Of a DNA stretch of 64,000 bases, positions 1 to 9,198 are shown piece by piece. The notes under the pieces were generated by a model. It saw nothing but the letters and a program-made list of their open reading frames with translations, did no database searches and was not told the DNA's origin. The stretch's first letter is position 1. Every line of letters starts with the position of its first letter. Origin of the DNA: Candidatus Enterococcus murrayae. GTDB lineage: Bacteria; Bacillota; Bacilli; Lactobacillales; Enterococcaceae. A program made the position numbers and the translations under genes. The stretch lies in NCBI RefSeq assembly GCF_017315985.1, contig NZ_JAFLVR010000012.1, positions 31,972 to 95,971 of the forward strand. The letters run 5' to 3'.

Positions 1-336
1 GACTTTCTCATTATTGATGATCATTTCGACATTTCCGGAGTATACATAGCTCATTTCGATAAAATCATGCATATGAAAAGGTGTATAAGAATGCCGGGCA
101 TGCTTTAGGATAATGACTTGGCTGCTTTCTAAAAAGTTGGTATAGGCCAGCCCTTTTTTTAGCGCACTCTCCAAATGCTTATCAAACGTGTACTGATAAA
201 CCTTTTGTCCATCCTCCAAGGTAAAGAAACTAAAATCATCATAGTTCATTGAGGTGGTCTTATGGGAAGGGCTTAGTAGTTCCAATTCGGTTTCTGTATA
301 AGTCACCAGTCGTTTACGAATTTCGCTTTTATCCAT
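1..336 (-). CDS. AraC-family regulator, N-terminal part (cut by window edge)
   Basis: An open frame of 112 codons starts at the ATG at 334-336 and runs off the left edge without a stop. A strong ribosome binding site (GGAGGT on the minus strand, about 341-347) sets the start. The visible part ends in a cupin-like segment with the motif HSYTPFHMHDFIEMSYVYSG, typical of the sugar-sensing arm of AraC/XylS regulators; the DNA-binding half would lie outside the window. It is divergent from the PTS IIC and alpha-L-rhamnosidase genes, so it is the likely local regulator of that pair. The family call rests only on the cupin arm and the context, so another cupin protein is possible. Confidence 0.7.
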   Translation of the reverse strand, partial: MDKSEIRKRLVTYTETELELLSPSHKTTSMNYDDFSFFTLEDGQKVYQYTFDKHLESALKKGLAYTNFLESSQVIILKHARHSYTPFHMHDFIEMSYVYSGNVEMIINNEKV

Positions 337-668
337 ACGTTACCTCCAGTAAAAATAGTCAATCCCCAACAGTCTAGGACCTATGTTAGTCTTAGGAGAT
401 CGGCAGTGTCAATAGCAGCCTTGCTAGAAAAAAGAAGCAGGACAGGCAGTTCAAACAAGCAATTTCCTGAAATGATTGCCATCCAAGTGCTGTTAGTTCT
501 TCGAAAGAGAAAATTGGTTGAAAAGTAAATTTCCGTCAGTATTATAGTCAAAATCAGATATTAACTTAAGATGGTTATTCATATATGATGATCATGATAG
601 CGATATCATAAAGGGTGGTCCGGACATCGTTTATAGTCACTATAAAACAGACAAGGAGACGTGACAAG
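337..668. other. Divergent intergenic region between AraC regulator and PTS IIC
   Basis: No gene was found in these 332 bases. They hold the promoter candidate at 518-545 and a dyad-like stretch near 582-612 (TATGATGATCATGATA, then GATATCATAAAG) that could be a regulator site. The ribosome binding site for the IIC gene is at 654-659. Confidence 0.5.
518..545 (+). promoter_or_regulatory. Candidate promoter for PTS IIC-rhamnosidase operon
   Basis: A TTGAAA -35 candidate (518-523) and a TATTAT -10 candidate (540-545) are separated by 16 bases, about 125 bases before the start codon. This is a match by eye only. Confidence 0.4.
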
Positions 669-1970
669 ATGAATAGTGAAAAAAAGCCTTTAGGGGATAG
701 AATACAAGAAAAGCTGGGACCGTTCTCGGCGAAGGTAAATGGAAATCTATACATTCAAGCAGTTAGAGATGCCATGTTGGCTTATATGCCTTTTACATTT
801 ATTGCATCTATATTTTTGATTATTGCTTTTTTCCCGATTGATGCTGTAACCAATTTTATTACGAAGATGCTGGGAGTCGCAGATGCCAGTGTATGGCAAA
901 ATAAACTATTGTATGTAAACAATGCGACACTTGCTATTGGTGGACTAATTGTCGTAATTTCTTTATCTAAGTCTTTAGCAGAGAAGCTAAATGTTAACAA
1001 TACACAAAACATTTTAACTGCACTCGTTTCTTTTTTATTGCTGACTCCTTTGACCGAAACGGAGAGTGGCCCCATGTTAGATATCTCTCGAATCGGTGCG
1101 CAATCAATGTTCCTTTCGATTGTTGTCTGCATCATTAGTGTAAAACTGTATAAATTGATAGCGGACAAGGATATCAAGATCAAGATGCCTGCTTCCGTTC
1201 CGCCAGCAGTAGCGGGGCCATTTGAATCCGTCATTCCATCATTTATTGTTGTCTTGTTCTTTTTTGTTATTCGCCTAATTTTAGAAATCGGTTTGAAAAA
1301 CGATGCGTTAAGTTTGATCAATACCGTTTTAGGTGTGCCATTAACACTACTGGGTGGTTCATTAGGAGGCATGATTGTTGTTAAGCTTTTTGAACAATTC
1401 TTATGGTTCTTCGGTTTACATGGTGCTTCAATAATCGCAGCTGTAATGGATCCGATCCATCAGGTTTTAGAGGATCAAAATAAAGTAGCTTCACTTGCTG
1501 GCGACATTCCTGGAAATATTATTAGTATGAGCTTTAGAAATCATTTTGCTTCCATTGGTCTTGTTGGAGCGATCATTGCGATTCTAATTGTGGCAAAAAG
1601 CAGACAGTATCGAGAAGTAGGAAAGATCGCTTTTGTTCCGTATTTATTTAATATTGGCGAACCGACTTTGTTCGGTATTCCTTTGATGCTGAATTTCAGC
1701 TACATCATTCCTTTTCTATTAGGAAATACGATCTCTACAATCGTATCCTATGTTGCATTTGCGACAGGAATCGTTCCGCTGCCTACAGGATTGGCCCAAT
1801 TACCATGGACCACGCCAATAATATTTAGCGGATACTTTGTCACAGGTAGTATCAGAGGTTCTCTATTGCAAATCGTACTGTTAGTTTTAGTAACATTATT
1901 ATGGCTGCCATTTGTGAAAGCGGCGGATAAACAAATTTATGAATCTGAAAAAATTGCTGATTTGGGCTAA
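669..1970 (+). CDS. PTS lactose/cellobiose-family sugar permease, IIC subunit
   Basis: A 433-residue polytopic membrane protein of the lactose/N,N'-diacetylchitobiose/cellobiose PTS IIC family. It should form the sugar channel of a phosphotransferase system. About ten hydrophobic segments are visible, and the family motif GEPTLFGIP lies in the second half. I chose the ATG at 669 because AAGGAG lies just before it; an upstream in-frame start at 615 has no such site. No IIA or IIB gene is in the neighbourhood, so those partners must come from elsewhere in the genome. The next gene, 36 bases on, is an alpha-L-rhamnosidase, so the cargo is probably a rhamnosylated disaccharide or small rhamnoside. 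The substrate is inferred from context only. Confidence 0.85.
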   Translation: MNSEKKPLGDRIQEKLGPFSAKVNGNLYIQAVRDAMLAYMPFTFIASIFLIIAFFPIDAVTNFITKMLGVADASVWQNKLLYVNNATLAIGGLIVVISLSKSLAEKLNVNNTQNILTALVSFLLLTPLTETESGPMLDISRIGAQSMFLSIVVCIISVKLYKLIADKDIKIKMPASVPPAVAGPFESVIPSFIVVLFFFVIRLILEIGLKNDALSLINTVLGVPLTLLGGSLGGMIVVKLFEQFLWFFGLHGASIIAAVMDPIHQVLEDQNKVASLAGDIPGNIISMSFRNHFASIGLVGAIIAILIVAKSRQYREVGKIAFVPYLFNIGEPTLFGIPLMLNFSYIIPFLLGNTISTIVSYVAFATGIVPLPTGLAQLPWTTPIIFSGYFVTGSIRGSLLQIVLLVLVTLLWLPFVKAADKQIYESEKIADLG

Positions 1971-2006
1971 CGTAAGAAGCTTTTGAAGGGAGGGGTACCT
2001 ATTAGT

Positions 2007-4595
2007 GTGTTGATAAACGGAATGGTTGAGCCTTGTTCGGTTTCAACTGATTTACCAATAATAATCAGCTGGCTAGATGAAGCTTTTGAGCAGGCTAGCT
2101 ATTCAATACAAGTAACAGATGAAAGCGGCACGCTGCTATTTCAAGAAGAAAAGCAGACAAGTGTTAGGAAAGCAACGATTAAACTGAGTCCGTCAACAGA
2201 AGCTCATCAAGTATTTTTTGTTCAATTAAGCTTGCGTTCTAGAGAGAAGACAAAGAGAAATTTTTCTAGTCGGTTTACAACAATCAGTCAAGGAATCAAA
2301 AAAGCTGAGTGGATTACGCGCTTAGACCATCCGATCGCAAAAGAGGCTACGTACTTTAGAGACAATCCTACTATCATTTTGTCGAAAACCCTGCAGCTTG
2401 ATTCCCAGATAAAAAATGCTTGGATCGATCTTTGCGGTTTGGGCTACTATACCTTGTTTATCAATGGGGAGCGAGTAGGAAATGATTATCTAAATAATGA
2501 CGTTACTAATTACGACAAGGTGGTCTATTATGATACCTATGAGATTTCAGATTTTCTTACAATAGGAGAAAATCTGGTCGCTGTTGAGCTGGGGAATGGG
2601 TGGTACAATCCAGCTCCAATCAATATTTTAGGGAAATATAATGTGCGTAAGCAGCTTTCTATTGGCAAGCCTTGCTTAATCGCGAGTGTTGAACTTGAAG
2701 AAATCGAAGGAAAACGCTGGCAGCTTTCAACAGACGGCTCTTGGCGAAGTTCAGAGGGAAATATTCTAATGAACAATCTGTTTGTTGGAGAAAAGGTTAC
2801 GGACCAAATCAGGAAGAAAAACGATAAAACGGTAAAAATTCCGGGACCTTCCGGTGTTCTTACACCAAGCAGCATTCCTAAAATACAAAGAGTAGAGAAG
2901 TGCCTACCTAAAAGAACTACTTGCTTAGGAGATAAGGTCATCGTTGATTTTGGCGAAATTATTTCTGGTCAAATTGATTTTATCGTTTCTAAGAAGTTCA
3001 CTGGCAAGATCATCATGAATTATTCGGAAGAACTGTCTAATGAGAAAACGTTGGATTTTTCAAGTACGATCAGCGGTGCGTATGGCATTACTGATCACGA
3101 ATTGGGGATTACACCCAATCAGCGGATCATCCAAAGTGATACGCTTGAAAAAAACAAGCAGGCAGACTTTCACTTTTCTAATCAATATACCTATCATTCA
3201 TTTAGATATGTTGAACTCATTTTTAACGAGCCGATTGTTTTTGAAGAGGTGATTCAGGACTTGTCAGCTTTCAGAGTTCATACGAATGTCGAGGCGATTA
3301 CTGAGTTTGATTCCTCGTCACCGATCCTTAATAATCTATGGCGTGTGGGGCTGCAAACGCGATTAAATAATATTCATTCCTATTTTGAAGACTGTACTAG
3401 GGAACGCTTTGGATATGGAGGGGATATTGTCGCTTTAATTGACTCTCATCTCTACTCGATCGATGGCTCAAACTTATTAAAAAAAGTGCTGATAGATTTC
3501 ATTAATGACCAGACAATAGAGGGCGGGATTCCAGCAACCGCTCCTTTTGTCGGCATTATGACCAATGGGCCTAGTAATAAAGCAGGGGCGATTGACTGGC
3601 AGCTGGTGTTACCGACCATCGCAAACAAATTGATAGAATTTTATGATGAAACGCAGTTTGTTCGTCAATTTACTTCCAGCTTGATCAAGCATATCCGCTA
3701 TCTCCTCAGTTTTGATTTTGATTATGTAAAAATGTGCAGCTTGGGAGATTGGGGATCAATTGATGAGAAAAGGGATGGCCTTGTGATTACTTCGCCAGAT
3801 CAGGAATTTTGTTCGGCTTGCAGCTACAGCATCATTCTTCAAGAGTATTTGGCGGTGATGGAGCAACTGTCTGAAGATGCACTCGTTCAACAGCTCGTAA
3901 AAAAAATCGCGGAAGTAAATCAAACGATTCTCACAACCTATTATCGACCAGAAGAAGGATGTTTTGGAGAGGGAACTCAATCAAGCTATATTTTTGCCAT
4001 CAAAGCAAAGCTGCTTGATCGTAAAAAGCAAAGCGACCTGGCTGAACAATTGGCTCAGCTGATCGAAAGAACTGGCGGTATTATTTCAGCAGGGATATTT
4101 GGGATGTCTTGGGTATACGATCAGCTTCAAAGGTTTGGGTACAAAGAAATTTTATTCAGCTGGCTGACTAGTTTAGAGCCTCTGAGTTACCATTCGATGT
4201 TTGCTGAAACGGGCACTTTAAGTGAACATTTTCCACTTCAGGACCAGCAATCTACCTATAATGGGTCACTAAACCATGCGATGTTTTCTTCCTACTCCGC
4301 TTGGATGGTCAAGCAATTTTTAGGAATCAGCTTTCCAGAAGGGATCTTCAAAAAAGTGGTTATTCGACCGCAAACTGAACTGCCGGTTGAAAAAGTAACT
4401 GGCAGCTTCAAAACGCCATATGGGAAAATCCAACTTCAGTGGAAGAAGGTGGAGGAAATGATAATAGGGGAAATAGTATTGCCTAAAAACATTTCGTATG
4501 AAATGAGCTTTTCTTCTGAAGATTGGCAAATAGAGGAGCACGTGCAAGAGAGGGAGGAGCATCAAGAACTTCTGCTGAAAATGACAAGGAAGTAA
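2007..4595 (+). CDS. Alpha-L-rhamnosidase, GH78 family
   Basis: An 862-residue glycoside hydrolase that should release terminal L-rhamnose from rhamnosides. It has no signal peptide, so it acts in the cytoplasm on material imported by the upstream PTS permease. The GH78 signature is present as DCTRERFGYGGD, with D462, E466 and D473 at the places of the conserved acidic residues (family form is DCPQRDERLGWTGD). Beta-sandwich domains lie before the barrel and a short beta domain after it. The start is uncertain: the frame opens at TTG 1983, but the ribosome binding site GGGAGGGG covers 1988-1995, so GTG 2007 or TTG 2010 is more likely. It lies in one transcription unit with the IIC gene, and the released rhamnose would feed the rhaBAD genes 3 kb downstream. 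Confidence 0.88.
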   Translation: MLINGMVEPCSVSTDLPIIISWLDEAFEQASYSIQVTDESGTLLFQEEKQTSVRKATIKLSPSTEAHQVFFVQLSLRSREKTKRNFSSRFTTISQGIKKAEWITRLDHPIAKEATYFRDNPTIILSKTLQLDSQIKNAWIDLCGLGYYTLFINGERVGNDYLNNDVTNYDKVVYYDTYEISDFLTIGENLVAVELGNGWYNPAPINILGKYNVRKQLSIGKPCLIASVELEEIEGKRWQLSTDGSWRSSEGNILMNNLFVGEKVTDQIRKKNDKTVKIPGPSGVLTPSSIPKIQRVEKCLPKRTTCLGDKVIVDFGEIISGQIDFIVSKKFTGKIIMNYSEELSNEKTLDFSSTISGAYGITDHELGITPNQRIIQSDTLEKNKQADFHFSNQYTYHSFRYVELIFNEPIVFEEVIQDLSAFRVHTNVEAITEFDSSSPILNNLWRVGLQTRLNNIHSYFEDCTRERFGYGGDIVALIDSHLYSIDGSNLLKKVLIDFINDQTIEGGIPATAPFVGIMTNGPSNKAGAIDWQLVLPTIANKLIEFYDETQFVRQFTSSLIKHIRYLLSFDFDYVKMCSLGDWGSIDEKRDGLVITSPDQEFCSACSYSIILQEYLAVMEQLSEDALVQQLVKKIAEVNQTILTTYYRPEEGCFGEGTQSSYIFAIKAKLLDRKKQSDLAEQLAQLIERTGGIISAGIFGMSWVYDQLQRFGYKEILFSWLTSLEPLSYHSMFAETGTLSEHFPLQDQQSTYNGSLNHAMFSSYSAWMVKQFLGISFPEGIFKKVVIRPQTELPVEKVTGSFKTPYGKIQLQWKKVEEMIIGEIVLPKNISYEMSFSSEDWQIEEHVQEREEHQELLLKMTRK

Positions 4596-4660
4596 TGATC
4601 AAGAAGCATAGTCAATGCAGCAGACTTTAAAGTCTTTTTGAAAAATACTTAACAAAATGA

Positions 4661-4713
4661 AAGCGAACGCTCAAATTACGATCATAATCGATCATAATTT
4701 GGGCGTTTGGCTT
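4661..4713. terminator. Bidirectional terminator between convergent genes
   Basis: A long imperfect hairpin: the arm starting AAGCGAACGCTCAAATTA pairs with TAATTTGGGCGTTTGGCTT on the other side of a short loop. It separates the rhamnosidase gene from the convergent EamA gene. Confidence 0.65.
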
Positions 4714-4744
4714 TCTATTTAATACAAAATAGGCAGACTTAACT

Positions 4745-5635
4745 TTAAAGAACCTTCTGCAGAAGGAGAATCGTTCCTAAAACGATGAAAAAGCCAAGTG
4801 CTGTCGCCAAAGTCAAGGTAGTATGGAAAATCGGTATGGACAGAAACGTCGCAAAGATTGGCTCAAAAGCAGTTAAAATACTGGCTAATGATGAAGAGAT
4901 ATACTTTAAGCTAGACAGGTAAATGAAATAGGAAACCGCAGTTCCCAGTATGATAACGGTCGAGACATGTATAAGTGATCCGAACGAAAGAGTTCCAGCA
5001 GTTTGCCAAAATGGCTGGATCAGGTTCGCTGGAATGCTCCCAATCAGCATGCCCCAGCCTACAACCAGCAAGCTGCCATATTGTTTTAGGATATTCCGCG
5101 GTTGGACAGAATAAAATGCTAAAGAAATCGCCGAACCGATACCCCAAAGCAAGGAGATAGGTGTGATTGTTAATTGAGAGATATCTCCATTTGAAACGAT
5201 GAGGAAGACGCCGGTAAGGGTAAGCAGCATTAGAAATAAAGTTTTCCTGTTAGGCAGAGTCTTCGCTCTAATGGCTTCATAAATAATGATAAAAAAGGGT
5301 CCGGTGTATTGAATGATCGTCGCAAAGGAGGCACTGCTTAACTCGATCGTTTTGAAGTACGTATATTGAACAGCGTACATACCTAGTATGGAGAAGACAA
5401 GAATCGCTAAAAAATCTCTCCTTTGTTTGAATGGCGAAAAAATAGAGTGCGGGCCAGTAAGCTTTGAGGCAAGTAGTAAAAGAACGCCAGCGACAAACAT
5501 TCTGACAGAAACCAGCCATTCTGCAGAAAAACCGAAATGATTAAAAAGAATCTCTCCTGAAATACCTGAAACCGCCCATAATGTCGCAGCAAGTCCTGCG
5601 AAAATGATTCCTGTTTTCTTTTCATTTGAATGCAT
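4745..5635 (-). CDS. EamA/DMT-superfamily transporter
   Basis: A 296-residue inner-membrane protein with ten predicted hydrophobic helices in two EamA repeats of about 140 residues each, the usual layout of drug/metabolite transporters. The N-terminus KKTGIIFAGLAATLWAVSG and the tail FFIVLGTILLLQKVL fit the family. It has its own AGGAGATCG-type ribosome binding site at 5638-5646. It is divergent from an AraC regulator at 5754, which probably controls it. The E. coli rhamnose symporter RhaT belongs to the same superfamily, so a role in rhamnose or glycoside traffic is conceivable, but this protein shows ordinary EamA features and the substrate is unknown. Confidence 0.8.
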   Translation of the reverse strand: MHSNEKKTGIIFAGLAATLWAVSGISGEILFNHFGFSAEWLVSVRMFVAGVLLLLASKLTGPHSIFSPFKQRRDFLAILVFSILGMYAVQYTYFKTIELSSASFATIIQYTGPFFIIIYEAIRAKTLPNRKTLFLMLLTLTGVFLIVSNGDISQLTITPISLLWGIGSAISLAFYSVQPRNILKQYGSLLVVGWGMLIGSIPANLIQPFWQTAGTLSFGSLIHVSTVIILGTAVSYFIYLSSLKYISSSLASILTAFEPIFATFLSIPIFHTTLTLATALGFFIVLGTILLLQKVL

Positions 5636-5705
5636 AGCGATCTCCTTTTGATTTCTCGAATGTTGTTGTGATAATGTATTATAAAGCTTTATTATGGACT
5701 TTTAC

Positions 5706-5735
5706 TATCATAATAAATACAAATAGTATCATTAT
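5706..5735. promoter_or_regulatory. Direct repeat in the EamA/AraC divergent promoter
   Basis: TATCATAAT (5706-5714) and TATCATTAT (5727-5735) lie 21 bases apart, two helical turns, in the 118-base divergent promoter region. This spacing suits the two half-sites of an AraC-type regulator, most simply the one encoded just downstream. Confidence 0.4.
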
Positions 5736-5753
5736 TGTGTAAAGGAGGGACAA

Positions 5754-6605
5754 TTGTTGTACTTTGAGATTAATGAATTCGAACAGGAGCAGACTGTGCA
5801 CCAATCTGGCAACTTTCCAATCGGTATCTATCATAGAACCTTGAGAAAATCACGGAATGATGAGCTAGTGTGGCATTGGCACGAAGAATTTCAGTTAACG
5901 TTGGTCCTTACGGGAAGCCTAAAACTTTCTGTTGAAAAAAGCGATTATTCAGTAGATGAGGGCAAGGGGATTTTAATAAACTCGCGGCGGCTGCACCATG
6001 CGGTTCCTCTAACAGACGCTGCGGAATATATCTGCATTGATTTTTCGCCTCGCTTTATCAACGAAGCGCTCTATCAGTCGAGTATCAAGGAGATCGAGAG
6101 TAACAGCTGTTTTGAATGTGCTCTGTTAACGCTGACTATTTCACAACAAGCGATTCTAGGTGAAATCGTGGAGGCCAACAGGAGCAGCTCTTATAATTTT
6201 TTGAAAATCTATGAACTAATCCTCAGCTGCTTGAATGACATTGAAAAATACCCAGCCTCACAGGCGAAGAAAGAGGATCATTCTATTTATCGCCTGCTTG
6301 ACTATGTTCATCAAAATTATCATCGGAATATTACGGTTGCTGAGATTGCCCAGGTTATTCCTATCAATAAGAATAAGTGCACCCATCTGTTCAAAGAATA
6401 TACGAATCAATCTCCGATGAATTATACGATTGATTACCGCTTGTTAAAGTCCAAAGAACTGCTGCTAAACACGGACAGCAGTGTATCAGAAATATGCTTT
6501 GCGGTAGGCTTCAATAATTTAAGCTATTTTATCGCCAAATTTAACAAGCGATTCAACAGCAGTCCAACGAACTATCGGAAAAAATTTCACCGGGTTGAGG
6601 TTTAG
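5754..6605 (+). CDS. AraC-family transcriptional regulator
   Basis: A 283-residue regulator with an N-terminal cupin arm (WHWHEEFQLTLVLTG near residue 43) and a C-terminal AraC double helix-turn-helix at about residues 180-278 (second helix around SVSEICFAVGFNNLSYF). The start is TTG, either 5754 or 5757; both are well placed after AAAGGAGGG at 5741-5749. It is divergent from the EamA transporter and converges on the next AraC gene. It is likely a local activator responding to a sugar or glycoside. The ligand cannot be read from the sequence. Confidence 0.85.
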   Translation: MLYFEINEFEQEQTVHQSGNFPIGIYHRTLRKSRNDELVWHWHEEFQLTLVLTGSLKLSVEKSDYSVDEGKGILINSRRLHHAVPLTDAAEYICIDFSPRFINEALYQSSIKEIESNSCFECALLTLTISQQAILGEIVEANRSSSYNFLKIYELILSCLNDIEKYPASQAKKEDHSIYRLLDYVHQNYHRNITVAEIAQVIPINKNKCTHLFKEYTNQSPMNYTIDYRLLKSKELLLNTDSSVSEICFAVGFNNLSYFIAKFNKRFNSSPTNYRKKFHRVEV

Positions 6606-6630
6606 AATAGAGTGTTTTTGGCAATGCCCA

Positions 6631-6673
6631 AAAATAGACTGGATTATCACTTGATAGTCCAGTCTATTTTTTT
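6631..6673. terminator. Bidirectional terminator between two AraC genes
   Basis: AATAGACTGGA pairs with TCCAGTCTATT, the inner part TATC/GATA extends the stem, and A-rich and T-rich tracts flank it on both sides, so it can serve both convergent genes. Confidence 0.8.
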
Positions 6674-7567
6674 CTATTCATTTTGTTTCGCATGACTATC
6701 GGTTTTACGGTATTTGCTAGGTGAAATATCGGTTTTCGTTTTAAATAACCGACTAAAATAAGCAAAATTATCAATCCCTATTTCCATAGAGACTTCCTTA
6801 ATAGAAAGATTGGAATAGCGTAATAAATCTTTAGCGTAGGATATTTTACAGCTGATTTGATAATCTACCGGCGGCTGTCCCATGTATTTTGAAAAGTCTT
6901 TGACAATTTGATATTTATTGATATGAAATTGCCTCTCCAGCTCCTCTAAGGTCACTCCGCGCCGAAAATTCTCATCAATATAATTTTTCACAGCATAAAG
7001 ATAGACAGGGATTTCACTGTCAGAAAAGTCCATTTGATATTTTTGTAGGATCAACTCATTCAATAATTCGTGGACCAAAATCGATGATTCAAAATCTGTT
7101 TTCGCATTTGGGTCCTTTTGCAGCTGCAATAGTTTGTCCACGATTAGGTGAACTTGGTTGGTTCGAACATTTTCGCTGTCGGTATGAAACACAGGAGAGC
7201 CGTTTTTAATAAATTCCTGATAGAAGCTGTCTGAGTTTCCGCCAGAAAAATGAATCCAGTCCATCTCCCAAGGCTCTTTGCTGGTTGTTTTGTAATACTG
7301 ATACTTTTTGCAGTCGATCAAAAAAATATCGCCGGCCTTCAATGAATAGACCGCATCCTGATAATGCAGCTCTCCGGCACCAGACAAGGTGAATTTCATA
7401 AGATATGAAGGAAGGTTTTCTCGTTCAGTGAAATAAGGCTGATGCGCTTTGAAATAGCCGATTTCTTGAACGAAATAAAACAATTCACGGGTTCTTTGTT
7501 TTGGAGTAAGGATAAATCTGGTTGAGTCTGATGTCCATGAATGGTTTGCATTTTCCCAATAAGTCAT
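6674..7567 (-). CDS. AraC-family regulator of the rhamnose operon
   Basis: A 297-residue regulator with an N-terminal cupin-like arm (LSGAGELHYQDAVYSLKAGD) and a C-terminal AraC helix-turn-helix of about 100 residues ending near ISPSKYRKTD. I start it at 7567 because AAAGGAGT precedes that ATG; the in-frame ATG at 7597 has no ribosome binding site. It is divergent from rhaB, so it very probably controls rhaB-rhaA-rhaD-fucO, as RhaR/RhaS-type proteins do elsewhere. Direct repeats and a cre-like box lie in the shared promoter. I did not give it a rhaR or rhaS name because low-identity AraC proteins cannot be told apart by eye. Confidence 0.83.
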   Translation of the reverse strand: MTYWENANHSWTSDSTRFILTPKQRTRELFYFVQEIGYFKAHQPYFTERENLPSYLMKFTLSGAGELHYQDAVYSLKAGDIFLIDCKKYQYYKTTSKEPWEMDWIHFSGGNSDSFYQEFIKNGSPVFHTDSENVRTNQVHLIVDKLLQLQKDPNAKTDFESSILVHELLNELILQKYQMDFSDSEIPVYLYAVKNYIDENFRRGVTLEELERQFHINKYQIVKDFSKYMGQPPVDYQISCKISYAKDLLRYSNLSIKEVSMEIGIDNFAYFSRLFKTKTDISPSKYRKTDSHAKQNE

Positions 7568-7600
7568 TTTTTGACTCCTTTCACCAAGATAGTGCAAGTA

Positions 7601-7640
7601 TACATCAAAATCGTGTAATGTAAAAGCTTACATCAAATTG
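7601..7640. promoter_or_regulatory. Direct repeats TACATCAAA, candidate AraC-type operator
   Basis: TACATCAAAA begins at 7601 and TACATCAAAT at 7629, on the same strand and 28 bases apart, in the divergent promoter between the AraC gene and rhaB. AraC-family proteins bind direct repeats of this kind. Confidence 0.45.
7619..7632. promoter_or_regulatory. cre-like catabolite repression box upstream of rhaB
   Basis: TGTAAAAGCTTACA matches the CcpA box consensus TGWNANCGNTNWCA at all fixed positions but one (A for C at position 7) and has 5-base inverted arms. It overlaps the space between the two direct repeats. Confidence 0.5.
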
Positions 7641-7728
7641 TAGAATAGCATTATAAGTTTGAGATCAGGTTTGAATGAAAAGAAGCACCTCTTTTTAAGT
7701 GTGATCAATAAAGTGAAAGGAGTAGAAA

Positions 7729-9198
7729 ATGAAGAAATACATTGCTATTGATATTGGCGCCTCCAGCGGCCGATTGATGGAAAGTGAATTAATTGACGGC
7801 CAGCTGACGCTTCACGAGGTTCATCGTTTTAAAAATGAATTTAGGCTGCTGGAAGGATTTCAGCGGTGGGATATTCATTATTTGATCCAAGAGATACTCA
7901 TTGGTTTAGAAAAGGTAAAAAGAAACGGCACCAGCCACTGTTTTGTTGGGATCGACACGTGGGCAGTGGATTATTGCCTTGTAGATAAGACGGGTGGGCT
8001 TTTGGGCGAACCTATCGCTTATCGTGATAATCGGACGAAAGATGCAGTCGAGGATTTTCAGCGAGTGATGAGCTTGGAAAAATTGTATGAAAAGACGGGG
8101 ATTCAAATTCAGTCCTTTAATACGATTTTTCAGCTGCTTGTTGAAAAGAAAGAGCTGCTGGAAGCGGCAGATAAATTGTTATTGATCCCAGATTATCTTG
8201 GCTATGTTTTTACAGGTCGAGGGGTGATGGAGAAGACCAATGCCTCAACCATGCAGCTGTTAAATCCTGGAAGCGAGTCTTGGGATGAGGAGCTGTTAAA
8301 GCTAGTCGGGATAAAAAAGGAGCAGTTGCCGCCGTTAGTCGATGCGGGGACGATTTTAGGCTCGCTTTTGAAGGAGAAATTCGTAGATTTTGATTTGCCA
8401 GCTGCGACCTTTGTTTCAGTTGCGAGTCACGATACGGCTTCGGCCATTCTGGGGACACCGGGTCAAGGAAGCGATTGGGGATACATTTCTAGCGGTACCT
8501 GGTCGCTTTTGGGAATTGAAACAACGGTTGCGAATGTTAGTCGAGAGGCCTTTAGTGAGAATTATACAAATGAGTGGGGAGCCCATAATACCATTCGCTT
8601 TTTAAAAAATATCATGGGGATGTGGCTGATTCAAGAAACGGCTCGTATGCAGAAATATGAATACAGCTATCCTGAGCTTGCTGAACTTGCAGCAAAGGAA
8701 CCGCCTTTCCAACAATTTATTGATGTCAATCATCACAGCTTCCTAAATCCTGAAAATATGATTGCCGCTATCCAGAATTATTGTAAAGCGACGGGACAAC
8801 TAGTTCCCGAAACGCCGGGGGCGATCGCTCGCTGTATTTATGACAATTTAGCGCTTTGCTATGCGAGTGAATTAGAGAAGTTAGAACGAATGACTGGAAC
8901 GAATGAAAAAATCAACACGCTGCATATTGTTGGCGGCGGCTCCAATAATAAGTTTCTCAACCAGCTTACAGCCGATGCCACGCAAATTGAAATCAGTGCC
9001 GGACCAAGTGAGGCTACGGCGATTGGCAACATACTCATGCAAATGGTGGCCGCAAAAGAGTTTGCTTCGATAGAAGAGGGACGTAACTGCATTTTAAAAT
9101 CATTTGCTTTCAGTAAGCATTTACCACAGGCGTTTGATCGGAAAGTATTAGAGCAGTACCAAAAATTTATAGCAGAAGGAGCAATGGAAAATGAGTAA
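7729..9198 (+). CDS. rhaB: Rhamnulokinase
   Basis: A 489-residue FGGY-family sugar kinase that phosphorylates L-rhamnulose to L-rhamnulose 1-phosphate; the length equals that of E. coli RhaB. The N-terminal ATP-binding phosphate loop reads [12 protein letters not shown], the substrate region [13 protein letters not shown] follows near residue 76, and the C-terminal adenosine motif is [17 protein letters not shown]. The start ATG follows AAAGGAG. It is the first gene of rhaB-rhaA-rhaD-fucO and overlaps rhaA by 8 bases, so translation is probably coupled. The divergent AraC gene and the cre-like box suggest induction by rhamnose and repression by glucose. Confidence 0.95.
   Translation: MKKYIAIDIGASSGRLMESELIDGQLTLHEVHRFKNEFRLLEGFQRWDIHYLIQEILIGLEKVKRNGTSHCFVGIDTWAVDYCLVDKTGGLLGEPIAYRDNRTKDAVEDFQRVMSLEKLYEKTGIQIQSFNTIFQLLVEKKELLEAADKLLLIPDYLGYVFTGRGVMEKTNASTMQLLNPGSESWDEELLKLVGIKKEQLPPLVDAGTILGSLLKEKFVDFDLPAATFVSVASHDTASAILGTPGQGSDWGYISSGTWSLLGIETTVANVSREAFSENYTNEWGAHNTIRFLKNIMGMWLIQETARMQKYEYSYPELAELAAKEPPFQQFIDVNHHSFLNPENMIAAIQNYCKATGQLVPETPGAIARCIYDNLALCYASELEKLERMTGTNEKINTLHIVGGGSNNKFLNQLTADATQIEISAGPSEATAIGNILMQMVAAKEFASIEEGRNCILKSFAFSKHLPQAFDRKVLEQYQKFIAEGAMENE

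Noticed and set aside
782..1372. Long minus-strand open frame inside the PTS IIC gene
   Set aside because: It is antisense to a well-supported gene, has no ribosome binding site and no recognisable domain.
2537..2941. Minus-strand frame of 134 residues inside the rhamnosidase gene
   Set aside because: Fully antisense to a clear GH78 gene, with no ribosome binding site.
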